Below are positions 8,733-17,515 of a stretch of 64,000 bases of DNA, in pieces (the stretch's first letter is position 1; each line of letters opens with the position of its first letter). The stretch spans positions 2,982,501 to 3,046,500 of the forward strand of contig NZ_JAJOZB010000001.1 of assembly GCF_023701745.1 (NCBI RefSeq). The letters are read 5' to 3'. The position numbers and the translations under genes were made by a program. Below the pieces are notes generated by a model that saw only the letters and a list, made by a program, of their open reading frames with translations, had not been told where the DNA came from and ran no database searches. The DNA is from Streptomyces sp. RKAG293. GTDB taxonomy: Bacteria; Actinomycetota; Actinomycetes; Streptomycetales; Streptomycetaceae.

Positions 8733-9494
8733 CTACTTCGACGACACGGCCTGGACGTCGGTGACGCGCAGCCCGGCGTGGGCCTTGTAGCGGCGGTTCA
8801 CCGAGATCAGGTTGGCGACCAGCGACTCGACCTGGTGCGCGTTGCGCAGCCGGCCCGCGAAGACGCCGCGCATCCCCGGGATGCGGGCGGCCAGTGCCTG
8901 GACCAGGTCGGTGTCCGCGCGGACCTCGCCCAGCACCATCACATCGGTGTCGATCTCCGCGATCTCCGGGTCGGAGAGCAGGACCGCCGACAGGTGGTGG
9001 AAGGCCGCGGTCACCCGGGACTCCGGGAGCAGCGCGGCGGCCTGCTGGGCGGCGCTGCCCTCCTCGGGCTTCAGCGCGTAGGCGCCCTGCTTGTCGAAGC
9101 CCAGCGGGTTGACGCAGTCGACGACGAGCTTGCCCGCCAGGTCCGCACGGAGCGACTCCAGGGTCTTGGCATGCCCGTCCCACGGCACCGCCACGATCAC
9201 GATGTCGCTGCGCCGGGCGCACTCCGCGTTGTCCAGGCCCTCCACGCCGAGCCCCAGCTCGTCGGCGGCGGTCTGCGCGCGTTCCGCGTTCCGCGATCCG
9301 ATGATCACCTTCTGCCCGGCCTTCGCCAGCCGGTACGCGAGCCCGCGGCCCTGGTCGCCGGTGCCGCCGAGGACGCCGACCACCAGGCCGGACACGTCCG
9401 GCAGGTCCCAGGGGTCCTTGGCCGGTGCCTTGGCGGGCGCGGGGGCGGCGGGAGCGGTCCCGGGGGTGCTGTTCACATCGTCAGGGGAAGTCAT
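8733..9494 (-). CDS. npdG: NADPH:coenzyme F420 oxidoreductase (NpdG/Fno family)
   Basis: 253 residues. After a low-complexity Ala/Pro N-terminus of about 35 residues comes a Rossmann fold beginning VVGVLGGTGDQGRGLAYRL. The family motifs IGSRNAERA, VIVAVPWDGHAKTL, VDCVNPLGF and TAAFHHLSAVLL follow. These fit NADPH-dependent F420 reductase, which moves hydride between NADPH and the deazaflavin F420 and supplies reduced F420 to cytoplasmic reductases. Full length is a little above the usual 210-230 because of the N-terminal extension. It is a single gene, diverging from the gene at 9593. Confidence 0.88.
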   Translation of the reverse strand: MTSPDDVNSTPGTAPAAPAPAKAPAKDPWDLPDVSGLVVGVLGGTGDQGRGLAYRLAKAGQKVIIGSRNAERAQTAADELGLGVEGLDNAECARRSDIVIVAVPWDGHAKTLESLRADLAGKLVVDCVNPLGFDKQGAYALKPEEGSAAQQAAALLPESRVTAAFHHLSAVLLSDPEIAEIDTDVMVLGEVRADTDLVQALAARIPGMRGVFAGRLRNAHQVESLVANLISVNRRYKAHAGLRVTDVQAVSSK

Positions 9495-9592
9495 GCGGGC
9501 GATCCTGCCACGCCCCGCGAACCGCCACTCGTTACGGGGGAAGTGCGGCGAGCTGACCCGCGCTGTGCCGCCGGTCCGGCAGGATGCCCGGC

Positions 9593-10276
9593 ATGGACGC
9601 GGTACGGGTGGCGCTGTTGCGGGAAGTACTGGCGGGGACCGAGTGGCTCCAGACCACCCGGTCCTTCGCGGGGTCGCTGCGGGCCTCGGTGCACCGGCGG
9701 CCCGGCGGACTGCTGCTGGTGGGGACCCGGGGTTACGAGCCCTGGCATCTGGCGGCGCACCTGGACGACGAGGCGGCGTGGAGCGGGCTGACCGGGCTGT
9801 CCCCGACGCTGGTGCGGTTCCGGATTCCGGCGGGGGCGCCCGCGCATCTGGCCGTGGGACTGCGGCGGCTGGAGGCCGCGCGGCGCGGGGAGACGGTGTT
9901 CGTGGTCAGCCCGGAGGCGCCGGGGGCCGCGCTCCTGGAGCGGGTGGCGGACGCCCGCCGGGCCGGCGCGACGGTGCTGGCGATGGACGCCGGAGACCCC
10001 GGACTGCACGAGCTGGCGCACGACGCGCTGACCGTACCGCTGGAAGCGGCAGCGGTCCGCGCTCCGGAAGCAGAGCCGGAACCGGACGCCGGGCCCCGCC
10101 CGGAAGCGGATCCACCGAGGGAGACCGCGCCGATGGGGATGGACCTGCTGCAGCACCTGGTGGCCGCCGCGGCCGGGGAGAACAGCCTGCCGGCCGCCCG
10201 CCGCCACGGCTCGTTCCGCGACCGGCTGGCGCGGCTGGCAGATCAGCTGACGTCACCGCCGCCGGCCCGCTGGTAG
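9593..10276 (+). CDS. conserved hypothetical protein with a SIS/sugar-isomerase-like look
   Basis: 227 residues from ATG 9593, preceded by AGGA at a sensible distance; ATG 9584 is possible but its Shine-Dalgarno would be too close. It is soluble with no signal peptide. Segments such as RRPGGLLLVGTRGYEPWHLAAHLDD and RRGETVFVVSPEAPGAALLERVADARRAGATVLAMDAGD look like an alternating alpha/beta nucleotide- or sugar-binding fold. A charged linker (EPEPDAGPRPEAD) leads to a helical tail. I do not recognise a specific family. It lies between the F420 reductase and an MFS exporter, with nothing to tie it to either. Confidence 0.65.
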   Translation: MDAVRVALLREVLAGTEWLQTTRSFAGSLRASVHRRPGGLLLVGTRGYEPWHLAAHLDDEAAWSGLTGLSPTLVRFRIPAGAPAHLAVGLRRLEAARRGETVFVVSPEAPGAALLERVADARRAGATVLAMDAGDPGLHELAHDALTVPLEAAAVRAPEAEPEPDAGPRPEADPPRETAPMGMDLLQHLVAAAAGENSLPAARRHGSFRDRLARLADQLTSPPPARW

Positions 10277-10374
10277 CGGAGCACGGCAGCGGTCCTCGAG
10301 CACCGCCCGCGAAGATCCGGACCGGGCCCAAAACCATTTGCCCCGCGCGGCCCGGAAGCGGAGCATGCACACCC

Positions 10375-11781
10375 GTGAACGACAGCCTTTCCGGCCCCGG
10401 CCCCGGCCGCGACCCCGAACCCGAACCCGACCTCGAACCCGACCCCGGCCCGCCCCCGTCCCGGCTGCGAGCGCTGCTCCCCGACCTGGCCCCGTGGCGC
10501 TCCTCCCGCGACTTCCGCCTCATGTGGATGGCCGGAGTCGTGACGGTCTTCGGCACCTTCCTCACCTTCGTCGCGCTGCCGGTGCAGATCAAGGAGCTGA
10601 CCGGGTCGGCGGTCGCCGTCGGTGCGATCGGCGCCGTCGAGCTGGTGCCGCTGATCGTGTTCGGGCTGTACGGGGGCGCGCTCGCCGACGCCATGGACCG
10701 CCGGAAGCTGATCCTGTACAGCGAGGCCGCGCTCGGCCTGCTGTCGGCGCTGCTGCTGGCCAACACCCTGCTGCCGCATCCGATGGTGTGGCCGCTGTAC
10801 GTGGTGGCGGCGATGTCGAGCGCCCTGACCGGGCTGCAGCGTCCGGCGCTGGACGCGATCGTGCCGCGGATCGTCGCGCACGACCAGCTGTCGGCCGCGG
10901 CGTCGCTGAACGCGCTGCGCTGGCAGGTCGGCGCCATCGCGGGACCGTCGCTCGCGGGGGTGCTCATCGCCTTCGCCGGACTGTCGTGGGCGTACGCGAT
11001 CGACATCGGGACGTTCGCCGTCTCGGTCGGCCTGACCGTGGGGCTGCGGCCCTCGCCCCCGGCGCGCGACGCGGACAAGCCGTCGCTGCGCGGTATAGCG
11101 GAGGGCGCGCGCTACGCCTGGAGCCGTAAGGAACTGCTCGGCACGTACGCGATCGACATGGCGGCGATGTTCTTCGCCTTCCCCACCGCGATCTTCCCGT
11201 TCCTCGCCGACGACCTGCACGCGCCGTGGGCGCTGGGCCTGATGTACGCGGCCGGGTCGGTCGGCTCGCTCGTGGTCAGCATGACCAGCGGCTGGACGTC
11301 GCGGATCCACCGGCACGGCCGGCTGGTGGTGATCTCGGCGATCGGCTGGGGGCTGGCGATGGCGGTCGCCGGATGGATGGGGAACATCTGGCTGGTCCTG
11401 CTGATGCTGGCGGTCGCCGGCGGCTGCGACATGGTCAGTGCCCTCGGCCGGATGACGATGTGGAACCAGACGATCCCGGACGAGCTGCGCGGCCGGCTGG
11501 CCGGCATCGAGCTGCTGTCGTACTCGGTCGGGCCGCAGCTCGGCCAGGTCAGGGCCGGTGGCATGGCGGCGCTGACCAGCGCCCGTGCCTCGGTCTGGAG
11601 CGGCGGTGTGGCCTGTGTGGCGGCGGTGGGGCTGCTGGCCCTGGCCCTTCCGAAGCTGCTGTCGTACGACGCCCGCACCAACGAGCACGCCGTGCGGATG
11701 CGGAAGGCCCGGGCCGCACCCGCCGCCACGCCCGCCACGCCCGCCGGGTCGCCGGCGTCCGCGGCGGCCTCGGCGCTCTGA
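10375..11781 (+). CDS. MFS transporter, enterobactin-exporter (EntS)-like
   Basis: 468 residues from the GTG at 10375; the frame is open much further upstream but the upstream part is not protein-like. A Pro/Glu-rich soluble N-terminus of about 45 residues precedes about 12 transmembrane segments. The EntS/MFS_3 signature is visible: SRDFRLMWMAGVVTVFGTF, GGALADAMDRRKLIL, RPALDAIVPRIV, NALRWQVGAIAGPSLAG and IPDELRGRLAGIELLSYS. Members export siderophores and other small molecules by proton antiport. The substrate is unknown; the iron island only begins 1.4 kb downstream, so a link to siderophores is weak inference. Confidence 0.88.
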   Translation: MNDSLSGPGPGRDPEPEPDLEPDPGPPPSRLRALLPDLAPWRSSRDFRLMWMAGVVTVFGTFLTFVALPVQIKELTGSAVAVGAIGAVELVPLIVFGLYGGALADAMDRRKLILYSEAALGLLSALLLANTLLPHPMVWPLYVVAAMSSALTGLQRPALDAIVPRIVAHDQLSAAASLNALRWQVGAIAGPSLAGVLIAFAGLSWAYAIDIGTFAVSVGLTVGLRPSPPARDADKPSLRGIAEGARYAWSRKELLGTYAIDMAAMFFAFPTAIFPFLADDLHAPWALGLMYAAGSVGSLVVSMTSGWTSRIHRHGRLVVISAIGWGLAMAVAGWMGNIWLVLLMLAVAGGCDMVSALGRMTMWNQTIPDELRGRLAGIELLSYSVGPQLGQVRAGGMAALTSARASVWSGGVACVAAVGLLALALPKLLSYDARTNEHAVRMRKARAAPAATPATPAGSPASAAASAL

Positions 11782-11841
11782 CCCGGGGCCCGGAGTCCGC
11801 GGCCCGGAATCCCGGCCCCGGGACACCGGGTGGCCGGGACC

Positions 11842-12090
11842 TCAGGGACCGGACGGGCCGGGCTCGTCGTCCGGGCCCGCCTCCTTGTCGTGCCAGCGGG
11901 GGTCCGTCTCCCACTGGAGGTTGCGGTCGGCGGCCGTCTGCATCGCGTGCTCGGCCTCGGCACGGGTGGCGTAGGGGCCGAACCGGTCCTTGGCCGGGCA
12001 GTCGGGCCCTTCCTCGACCTTCTTGTGCTCCAGGCAGTAGAACCATTCGCCCGGCTTGCCGGCCGGCTTCTTCGCCCTGAACAGCGCCAT
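11842..12090 (-). CDS. small SPOR-like cytoplasmic protein
   Basis: 82 residues starting MALFRAKKPAGKPGEWFYC after a clear GGAGGC ribosome-binding site. It contains WFYCLEHKKVEEGPDCPAKDRFGPY and then ATRAEAEHAMQTA, the pattern of the short actinobacterial SPOR-like proteins (aromatic core, then a helix starting T/S-R-x-E-A). It ends in an acidic, proline-rich tail. It is divergent from methionine aminopeptidase with 67 bp between start codons. Its function is unknown. Confidence 0.75.
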   Translation of the reverse strand: MALFRAKKPAGKPGEWFYCLEHKKVEEGPDCPAKDRFGPYATRAEAEHAMQTAADRNLQWETDPRWHDKEAGPDDEPGPSGP

Positions 12091-12157
12091 GACTGCCTCC
12101 TGATGTACGAGTACCTGCCGCCAGCCTGCCCGATCGCCCGCCGATACACTCGTCGGC

Positions 12158-13015
12158 ATGTCTGGTCAGTCGCTTCTCGTTCCCGGCAAGCTCTCCCCGC
12201 CGCGCCCGGTACCCTCCTCGATCCCCCGGCCCGAGTACGTGGGCAAGCCCGCGCCCACTCCGTACACCGGGCCGGAGGTGCAGGACGCCGAAACCGTCGA
12301 GAAGATGCGGATCGCGTCGCAGATCGCCGCGCGGGCGATGGTCGAGGCCGCCAAGCACATCGCTCCGGGGGTGACGACGGACGAGCTGGACCGTGTCGCG
12401 CACGAGTACATGTGCGACCACCGCGCCTACCCGTCGGATCTCGGCTACCGGGGCTTCCCGAAGTCGCTGTGCGCGTCGATCAACGAGGTCATCTGCCACG
12501 GCATCCCGGACTCGACCGAACTGCGCGACGGCGACATCGTGAACCTGGACGTGACCGCGTTCATCCACGGGGTGCACGGCGACACGAACGCCACGTACCT
12601 GTGCGGTGACGTCGACGAGGAGTCCCGGCTGCTGGTCGAGCGCACCGAGGAGTCGCTGAACCGGGCGATCAAGGCGGTCAAGCCCGGCCGGGCGATCAAT
12701 GTGATCGGGCGGGTCATCGAGTCGTACGCCAAGCGCTTCGGCTACGGGGTGGTGCGGGACTTCACCGGGCACGGCATCAACACGTCGTTCCACTCCGGGC
12801 TGATCGTGCCGCACTACGACGCCCCGCACGCCACCACCGTGATCAAGCCGGGGATGACGTTCACCATCGAGCCGATGCTCACGCTGGGCACCCACGACTA
12901 CGAGATCTGGGCGGACGGCTGGACGGTGGTCACCAAGGACCGCAAGCGCACCGCCCAGTTCGAGCACACCCTGGTCGTCACCGAAACCGGCGCAGAGGTG
13001 CTCACGCTGCCCTGA
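12158..13015 (+). CDS. map: type I methionine aminopeptidase
   Basis: 285 residues, the normal length for an actinobacterial MetAP with a short N-terminal proline-rich extension. All metal ligands are visible in order: Asp in VNLDVTAF, Asp in HGDTNATY, His in [10 protein letters not shown], Glu in TIEPMLT and Glu in QFEHTLVV. The enzyme removes the initiator methionine from nascent proteins in the cytoplasm. A very strong hairpin follows the stop, so the gene is probably monocistronic. Confidence 0.95.
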   Translation: MSGQSLLVPGKLSPPRPVPSSIPRPEYVGKPAPTPYTGPEVQDAETVEKMRIASQIAARAMVEAAKHIAPGVTTDELDRVAHEYMCDHRAYPSDLGYRGFPKSLCASINEVICHGIPDSTELRDGDIVNLDVTAFIHGVHGDTNATYLCGDVDEESRLLVERTEESLNRAIKAVKPGRAINVIGRVIESYAKRFGYGVVRDFTGHGINTSFHSGLIVPHYDAPHATTVIKPGMTFTIEPMLTLGTHDYEIWADGWTVVTKDRKRTAQFEHTLVVTETGAEVLTLP

Positions 13016-13020
13016 CGGGA

Positions 13021-13048
13021 GCGGGGGCGCGCCGCGGCGCGCCCCCGC
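13021..13048 (+). terminator. strong GC hairpin after map
   Basis: A perfect 13-bp inverted repeat (GCGGGGGCGCGCC, two-base loop, complement) starts six bases after the map stop. No T-tract follows. It also separates map from the iron-regulated efe operon. Confidence 0.75.
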
Positions 13049-13122
13049 ATGCGACCGGTGAGACCCGAATCACTGGACTTCATGCGACCCCGCGGGTACT
13101 ACAAAGGCAAGGCTCAGATAAG

Positions 13123-13141
13123 TTAGGCCAGCCTCACCGGC
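13123..13141 (+). promoter_or_regulatory. candidate DmdR1/IdeR iron box upstream of efeO
   Basis: The sequence TTAGGCCAGCCTCACC lies about 45 bp before the efeO start. It matches most positions of the DmdR/IdeR consensus TTAGGTTAGGCTCACCTAA, with the right-hand end weaker. The location is right for iron-dependent repression of the operon. Confidence 0.6.
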
Positions 13142-13183
13142 CAATCCCCATCTTGAGCGTCCTTGAGCAGCCTGGAGCCACGT

Positions 13184-14314
13184 ATGTCCGCAGCCCGTCT
13201 CTCCGTCGTCACCGCTGTCGCGGTCGTCGCCGCGCTCGCCGCTGTCAGCGGCTGCTCCGAGAAGACGGACGCCAAGGCGTCCGACGCGATCCAGGTCACC
13301 GCGACCGACGACTCCTGCAAGGTCTCGAAGACCAGCTTCCCGGCCGGGCACGTGAAGTTCGCGTTCGAGAACAAGGGCTCCAAGGTCAACGAGCTGTACG
13401 TCTACGCCCCGGGCGACAAGATCGTGACCGAGCGGGAGAACATCGGCCCCGGCACCAAGGCCGACATCTCCGCCGAGCTCAAGGCCGGCGACTACGAGGT
13501 CACCTGCAAGCCCGGGATGAAGGGCGACGGCCTGCGCACCAAGGTCAGCGCCACCGGCGCCGGCGCGCCGAAGAAGAACGACCCGCGGCTGGACACGGCC
13601 GTCGCCGAGTACCGCAAGTGGGCGCAGAGCGAGGCCGACGCCACGATCCCGAAGGTCAAGGTCTTCACCGACGCGGTCATCAAGGGCGACGTCGAGGGTG
13701 CGAAGGCGGCCTTCGCCCCGTCCCGCACCGGCTGGGAGTCCACCGAGCCGATAGCCGAGTCCTTCGGTGACATCGACCCGAAGACGGACACCCGCGAGGA
13801 CGGCCTGGAGCCCGGCCAGAAGTGGACCGGCTGGCACAAGCTCGAGAAGTCCCTGTGGGTCACCAAGTCGATCTCCGCGGACGACAAGGCGCTCGCCGCG
13901 CAGCTCCTCACCGACCTCACCGGCTGGCAGAAGCGCGTCGGCACGGCGGAGATCACCCCGACCAGCATGGCCAACGGCGCCAAGGAGCTGCTGGACGAGG
14001 TCGCCACCGGCAAGGTCACCGGTGAGGAGGACCGCTACAGCCACACCGACCTGTCGGACTTCAAGGCCAACGTCGGCGGCGCGCAGAAGGCCTATGAGCT
14101 GCTCAAGCCGGTCGCCTCGCAGAACAACCCCGAGCTGGCCAAGGAACTGGACAAGCAGTTCACCGCGATCAACACGCTGCTCGACAAGTACCGGACCGGC
14201 GCCACCTTCGTCTCGTACGACACCGTGAACGCGGCCCAGCGCAAGGAGCTCTCGGACGGCGTCAACGCGCTGGCCGAGCCGCTCTCCAAGCTCGCCGCGG
14301 CCGTCGCGAAGTAA
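13184..14314 (+). CDS. efeO: iron uptake lipoprotein EfeO (cupredoxin plus M75 peptidase-like domain)
   Basis: 376 residues from ATG 13184 (GGAGCC ribosome site). The signal peptide ends in a lipobox AVSGC, so it is anchored outside. Residues about 35-125 form a cupredoxin-like domain (DDSCKVSKTSFPAGHVKFAF to GDYEVTCKPGM). The rest is the alpha-helical M75 'imelysin' domain. The M75 HxxE motif of proteobacterial EfeO is here GWESTEP, without the histidine. It is thought to bind iron and pass it to EfeB and the permease EfeU. It is the first gene of efeOBU, 11 bp before efeB, behind a candidate iron box. Confidence 0.92.
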   Translation: MSAARLSVVTAVAVVAALAAVSGCSEKTDAKASDAIQVTATDDSCKVSKTSFPAGHVKFAFENKGSKVNELYVYAPGDKIVTERENIGPGTKADISAELKAGDYEVTCKPGMKGDGLRTKVSATGAGAPKKNDPRLDTAVAEYRKWAQSEADATIPKVKVFTDAVIKGDVEGAKAAFAPSRTGWESTEPIAESFGDIDPKTDTREDGLEPGQKWTGWHKLEKSLWVTKSISADDKALAAQLLTDLTGWQKRVGTAEITPTSMANGAKELLDEVATGKVTGEEDRYSHTDLSDFKANVGGAQKAYELLKPVASQNNPELAKELDKQFTAINTLLDKYRTGATFVSYDTVNAAQRKELSDGVNALAEPLSKLAAAVAK

Positions 14315-14325
14315 CGGAGTCCCCC

Positions 14326-15648
14326 ATGGCTGACGAGAACACCACCGAAGCGGGCGCCCCCCAGCAGGACGGGGCGGACCGGGACAGCACGGCGGAACGG
14401 GCCAGGGGCCCGGTCTCCCGGCGGGCCGTCATCGGCTGGACCGGCGCCGGCATCGCGCTCGGCGCGGCCGCCGCGGGTGGTGCCGCGGCGGCGGTGCGCA
14501 CCGGCAACGACGTCCAGCCGGCCGCCTCCGCGGGCAATGTCATCGCGTTCCACGGCACGAACCAGGCCGGGATCACCACCCCGGTCCAGGACCGGCTGCA
14601 CTTCGCTGCCTTCGACGTGAAGACCGACGACCGCGCGGAACTCGTCGCGCTGCTGAAGGAGTGGACGGCGGCGGCCGCCGCGATGACGGCCGGCAAGCCG
14701 GTCGGCGCGGGCGCCGTCGGCGGTCTGCCCGAGGCCCCGCCGGACGACACCGGCGAGGCGCTCGGCCTGCCGTCCTCCCGGCTGACCATCACCGTGGGCT
14801 TCGGCCCGACGCTGTTCGAGAAGGACGGCAAGGACCGCTTCGGCCTCAAGGCGCTGCGTCCCACCGCTCTCGTCGACCTGCCGGCGTTCCCGCACGACAA
14901 CCTGGACGCGACCCGCAGCGGCGGCGACATCTGCGTCCAGGCGTGCGCGGACGACCCGCAGGTGGCCGTGCACGCGATCCGCAACCTGGCGCGCATCGGC
15001 TTCGGCAAGGTCGCCGTGCGCTGGTCGCAGCTGGGCTTCGGCAAGACGTCCTCGACGACGCCGGACGAGCAGACCCCGCGCAACCTGATGGGGTTCAAGG
15101 ACGGTACGCACAACGTCGCGGGCAGCGACCGGGCCACGCAGGACGAGCACGTGTGGGCGGCCACGAAGGACGGCGCCGCCTGGATGGCCGGCGGCTCCTA
15201 CCTCGTCGCCCGGCGCATCCGGATGCACATAGAGACCTGGGACCGCACTCCGCTCAAGGAGCAGGAGGACATCTTCGGGCGGAACAAGGGCGAGGGTGCG
15301 CCGGCCGGCAAGCAGCGCGAGCACGACACCCCGAACCTCAAGGCGATGCTGCCGACCGCGCACGTCCGCCTGGCGCACCCGGACAGCAACTCCGGGGTGA
15401 CGATCCTGCGCCGCGGCTACTCCTTCACCGACGGCACGGACGGCCTCGGCCGGCTCGACGCCGGGCTGTTCTTCCTGGCCTACCAGCGCGATGTGCGCTC
15501 CGGCTTCATCCCGGTGCAGAACCGGCTGGCCAGGACCGACGCGCTCAACGAGTACATCCAGCACGTCGGTTCCGCGCACTTCGCCTGCCCTCCCGGCGTC
15601 CGCGACAGCGCCGACTGGTGGGGCCGCGGCCTCTTCGAAGGGAAGTGA
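14326..15648 (+). CDS. efeB: Dyp-type heme peroxidase EfeB, Tat-exported
   Basis: 440 residues. The twin-arginine signal SRRAVIGWTGAGIALG (about residues 27-42) indicates folding with heme in the cytoplasm before export. The Dyp hallmark GxxDG is present as GFKDGTHN near residue 260, followed by the usual IRMHIETWDRTPLKEQE and DAGLFFLAYQRD segments. EfeB oxidises ferrous iron for the EfeU permease; release of iron from heme has also been proposed for this family. It is the middle gene of efeOBU, with 6 bp to efeU. The nearby heme uptake genes make a shared iron-supply role plausible. Confidence 0.93.
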   Translation: MADENTTEAGAPQQDGADRDSTAERARGPVSRRAVIGWTGAGIALGAAAAGGAAAAVRTGNDVQPAASAGNVIAFHGTNQAGITTPVQDRLHFAAFDVKTDDRAELVALLKEWTAAAAAMTAGKPVGAGAVGGLPEAPPDDTGEALGLPSSRLTITVGFGPTLFEKDGKDRFGLKALRPTALVDLPAFPHDNLDATRSGGDICVQACADDPQVAVHAIRNLARIGFGKVAVRWSQLGFGKTSSTTPDEQTPRNLMGFKDGTHNVAGSDRATQDEHVWAATKDGAAWMAGGSYLVARRIRMHIETWDRTPLKEQEDIFGRNKGEGAPAGKQREHDTPNLKAMLPTAHVRLAHPDSNSGVTILRRGYSFTDGTDGLGRLDAGLFFLAYQRDVRSGFIPVQNRLARTDALNEYIQHVGSAHFACPPGVRDSADWWGRGLFEGK

Positions 15649-15654
15649 CCGGCG

Positions 15655-16617
15655 GTGATCGGTAACTATCTGATCGGGCTGCGCGAAGGGCTCGAAGCCA
15701 GCCTGGTCGTCTGCATCCTGATCGCGTACCTGGTGAAGTCCGGGCGCAGGGACACGCTGCTGCCGATGTGGGCCGGCGTCGCCGTGGCCATCGTCATCAG
15801 CGCCGCCTTCGGCGCGCTGCTGCAGTTCGGCTCCTCGTCGCTGGACTTCAAGGCGCAGGAGGCGCTCGGCGGTTCGCTGTCGATCCTCTCCGTCGGGCTG
15901 GTCACCTGGATGGTCTTCTGGATGCGGCGCACCGCGCGGCATCTCAAGCGCGAGCTGCACGGCAAGCTGGACGCCGCGCTCGCCATGGGGACCACCGCGA
16001 TCGTCGCGACCGCGCTGCTGGCGGTCGGCCGCGAGGGCCTGGAGACCGCGCTGTTCGTCTGGGCCGCGGTGCAGGCCGCCGGTTCCGAGGACGGGTCGAC
16101 GCAGCCGCTGATCGGTGTGGCGCTGGGCCTGGCCACCGCGGTGGTGCTCGGCTGGCTCTTCTACCGCGGCGCGCTGAAGATCAACCTGGCGAAGTTCTTC
16201 ACCTGGACCGGCGCCATGCTGGTCGTGGTCGCGGCGGGCGTGCTCGCCTACGGCGTGCACGATCTGCAGGAGGCCGACTGGCTGCCCGGCCTCGGCTCGG
16301 TGGCCTTCGACATCAGTTCCACGATCCCCCAGGACAGCTGGTACGGCACCCTGTTGAAGGGCGTCCTCAACTTCCAGCCGGATCCGACCGTCGTCCAGGT
16401 CACGGTGTGGGCGCTGTATCTCGTACCGACGATGGCCTTCTTCCTCGCCCCCGGTAGGGTTGCGCCGACCGCAGCAGCCCCGAAGGAGCCGACGACCGAT
16501 GACCCGCCGCAGGTTGTCCGTGACAGCCGCAGTTCTGCTGCTCGTGCTGATGCCGGTGACGGGGTGCGTGACCGTGCACGGGGAGCAGGCGCTCGTGCCG
16601 GCGGTGACGAAGGCTGA
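15655..16617 (+). CDS. efeU: iron permease EfeU (FTR1 family) with an unusual C-terminal tail
   Basis: 320 residues from GTG 15655. Seven or so transmembrane helices carry both FTR1 iron motifs: REGLEASLVV near residue 9 and REGLETALFV near residue 122. It imports iron after oxidation by EfeB. The conserved membrane region ends near TMAFFLAPG. The last roughly 50 residues (PTAAAPKEPTTDDPPQ onward) are hydrophilic, arginine-rich and translated from DNA that also encodes the start of the next gene, a 119-bp overlap. That tail may be a read-on rather than a selected domain. Confidence 0.9.
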   Translation: MIGNYLIGLREGLEASLVVCILIAYLVKSGRRDTLLPMWAGVAVAIVISAAFGALLQFGSSSLDFKAQEALGGSLSILSVGLVTWMVFWMRRTARHLKRELHGKLDAALAMGTTAIVATALLAVGREGLETALFVWAAVQAAGSEDGSTQPLIGVALGLATAVVLGWLFYRGALKINLAKFFTWTGAMLVVVAAGVLAYGVHDLQEADWLPGLGSVAFDISSTIPQDSWYGTLLKGVLNFQPDPTVVQVTVWALYLVPTMAFFLAPGRVAPTAAAPKEPTTDDPPQVVRDSRSSAARADAGDGVRDRARGAGARAGGDEG

Positions 16618-17476
16618 GGCCGCCAAGGCCCTCGACCGTTTCACCCGGCTCAACAACGACGCCAAGCGGAGCTATGACCCGGCGACGCTGGCGAAGGCCG
16701 AGACCGGCGCGCTCGGCGCGCTGGACCACGCGGGTCTGACGGCCCGGCACGCCAACCACCCGGAGGGCAATCCGCAGGCCGTGCCGCTCAAGCTCACCGA
16801 CGCGCGCTTCCTGATACCGGAGCAGCGCGGCTGGCCCAAGTGGTTCGCCGCCGACACCGTCAGCAACGCCAGCGGCGACGCCCACTGGCTGCTGCTCTTC
16901 CAGCGGTCCGCCGTGAGCGAGCCGTGGAAGGCCTCGTACCTGGCGTTGATCGCCGCCGGCCGGATGCCGACGTTCGTTCTGGACCATGACGGGTACGCCG
17001 AGCCGGTGCCGCTGGACGGCTCCGGGCTGCTGGTCGAGCCCGGCCGGCTCAGCACCGCGTACACCTCGTATCTGCAGACCGGCACCGCGGCGACGCTGGC
17101 CTTCGCCGACGGCCCCCAGACCTCGCAGGTGCGCCAGCAGCGCCGCAAGGGCGCGAGCACCTCGGCCGCGGTCACCGAGTACGCCGATCAGCCGGTGGGC
17201 GCGGGCGAGTTCCCCCCGGTGGGGCTGCGGACCACGGACGGCGGGGCGCTGGTGTTCTTCGCCTCCCGCCACCAGTCGCGGCTGACCACGCCCGGCAAGC
17301 CGTTGAAGGTCGACGACCCGGACACCAAGGCGCTGATGACCGGCACCCCGAAGAACTCGGTCACGCTGATCCGGGTGGCGGAACAGGCCGTCACGGTCCC
17401 GCCGGCGAACGACGCCCAGGGGAAGGTCGTCTTCCTGAGCCGTCTGCTGGGTCTGGTCTCCGCCAAGGGCGAGTGA
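16499..17476 (+). CDS. conserved lipoprotein, function unknown
   Basis: 325 residues starting MTRRRLSVTAAVLLLVLMP, with a lipobox VTGC at about residue 22. The mature part has no helices that would cross the membrane and reads like a mixed alpha/beta extracellular domain (LTDARFLIPEQRGWPKWFA, LLLFQRSAVSEPWKASYLAL, GLRTTDGGALVFFASRHQSRL). It begins inside the efeU tail in another frame, so it is probably transcribed with efeOBU. I do not know its role; contribution to iron uptake is only suggested by position. Confidence 0.8.
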   Translation: MTRRRLSVTAAVLLLVLMPVTGCVTVHGEQALVPAVTKAEAAKALDRFTRLNNDAKRSYDPATLAKAETGALGALDHAGLTARHANHPEGNPQAVPLKLTDARFLIPEQRGWPKWFAADTVSNASGDAHWLLLFQRSAVSEPWKASYLALIAAGRMPTFVLDHDGYAEPVPLDGSGLLVEPGRLSTAYTSYLQTGTAATLAFADGPQTSQVRQQRRKGASTSAAVTEYADQPVGAGEFPPVGLRTTDGGALVFFASRHQSRLTTPGKPLKVDDPDTKALMTGTPKNSVTLIRVAEQAVTVPPANDAQGKVVFLSRLLGLVSAKGE

Positions 17477-17515
17477 ACCGGTGGCCGGGTCCGGCGCGGA
17501 GCCGGCCGCAGGCGG

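Noticed and set aside
9091..11781. An 896-codon start for the MFS transporter
   Set aside because: The first 430 codons overlap the gene at 9593-10276 and lack protein character; conserved sequence starts after GTG 10375.
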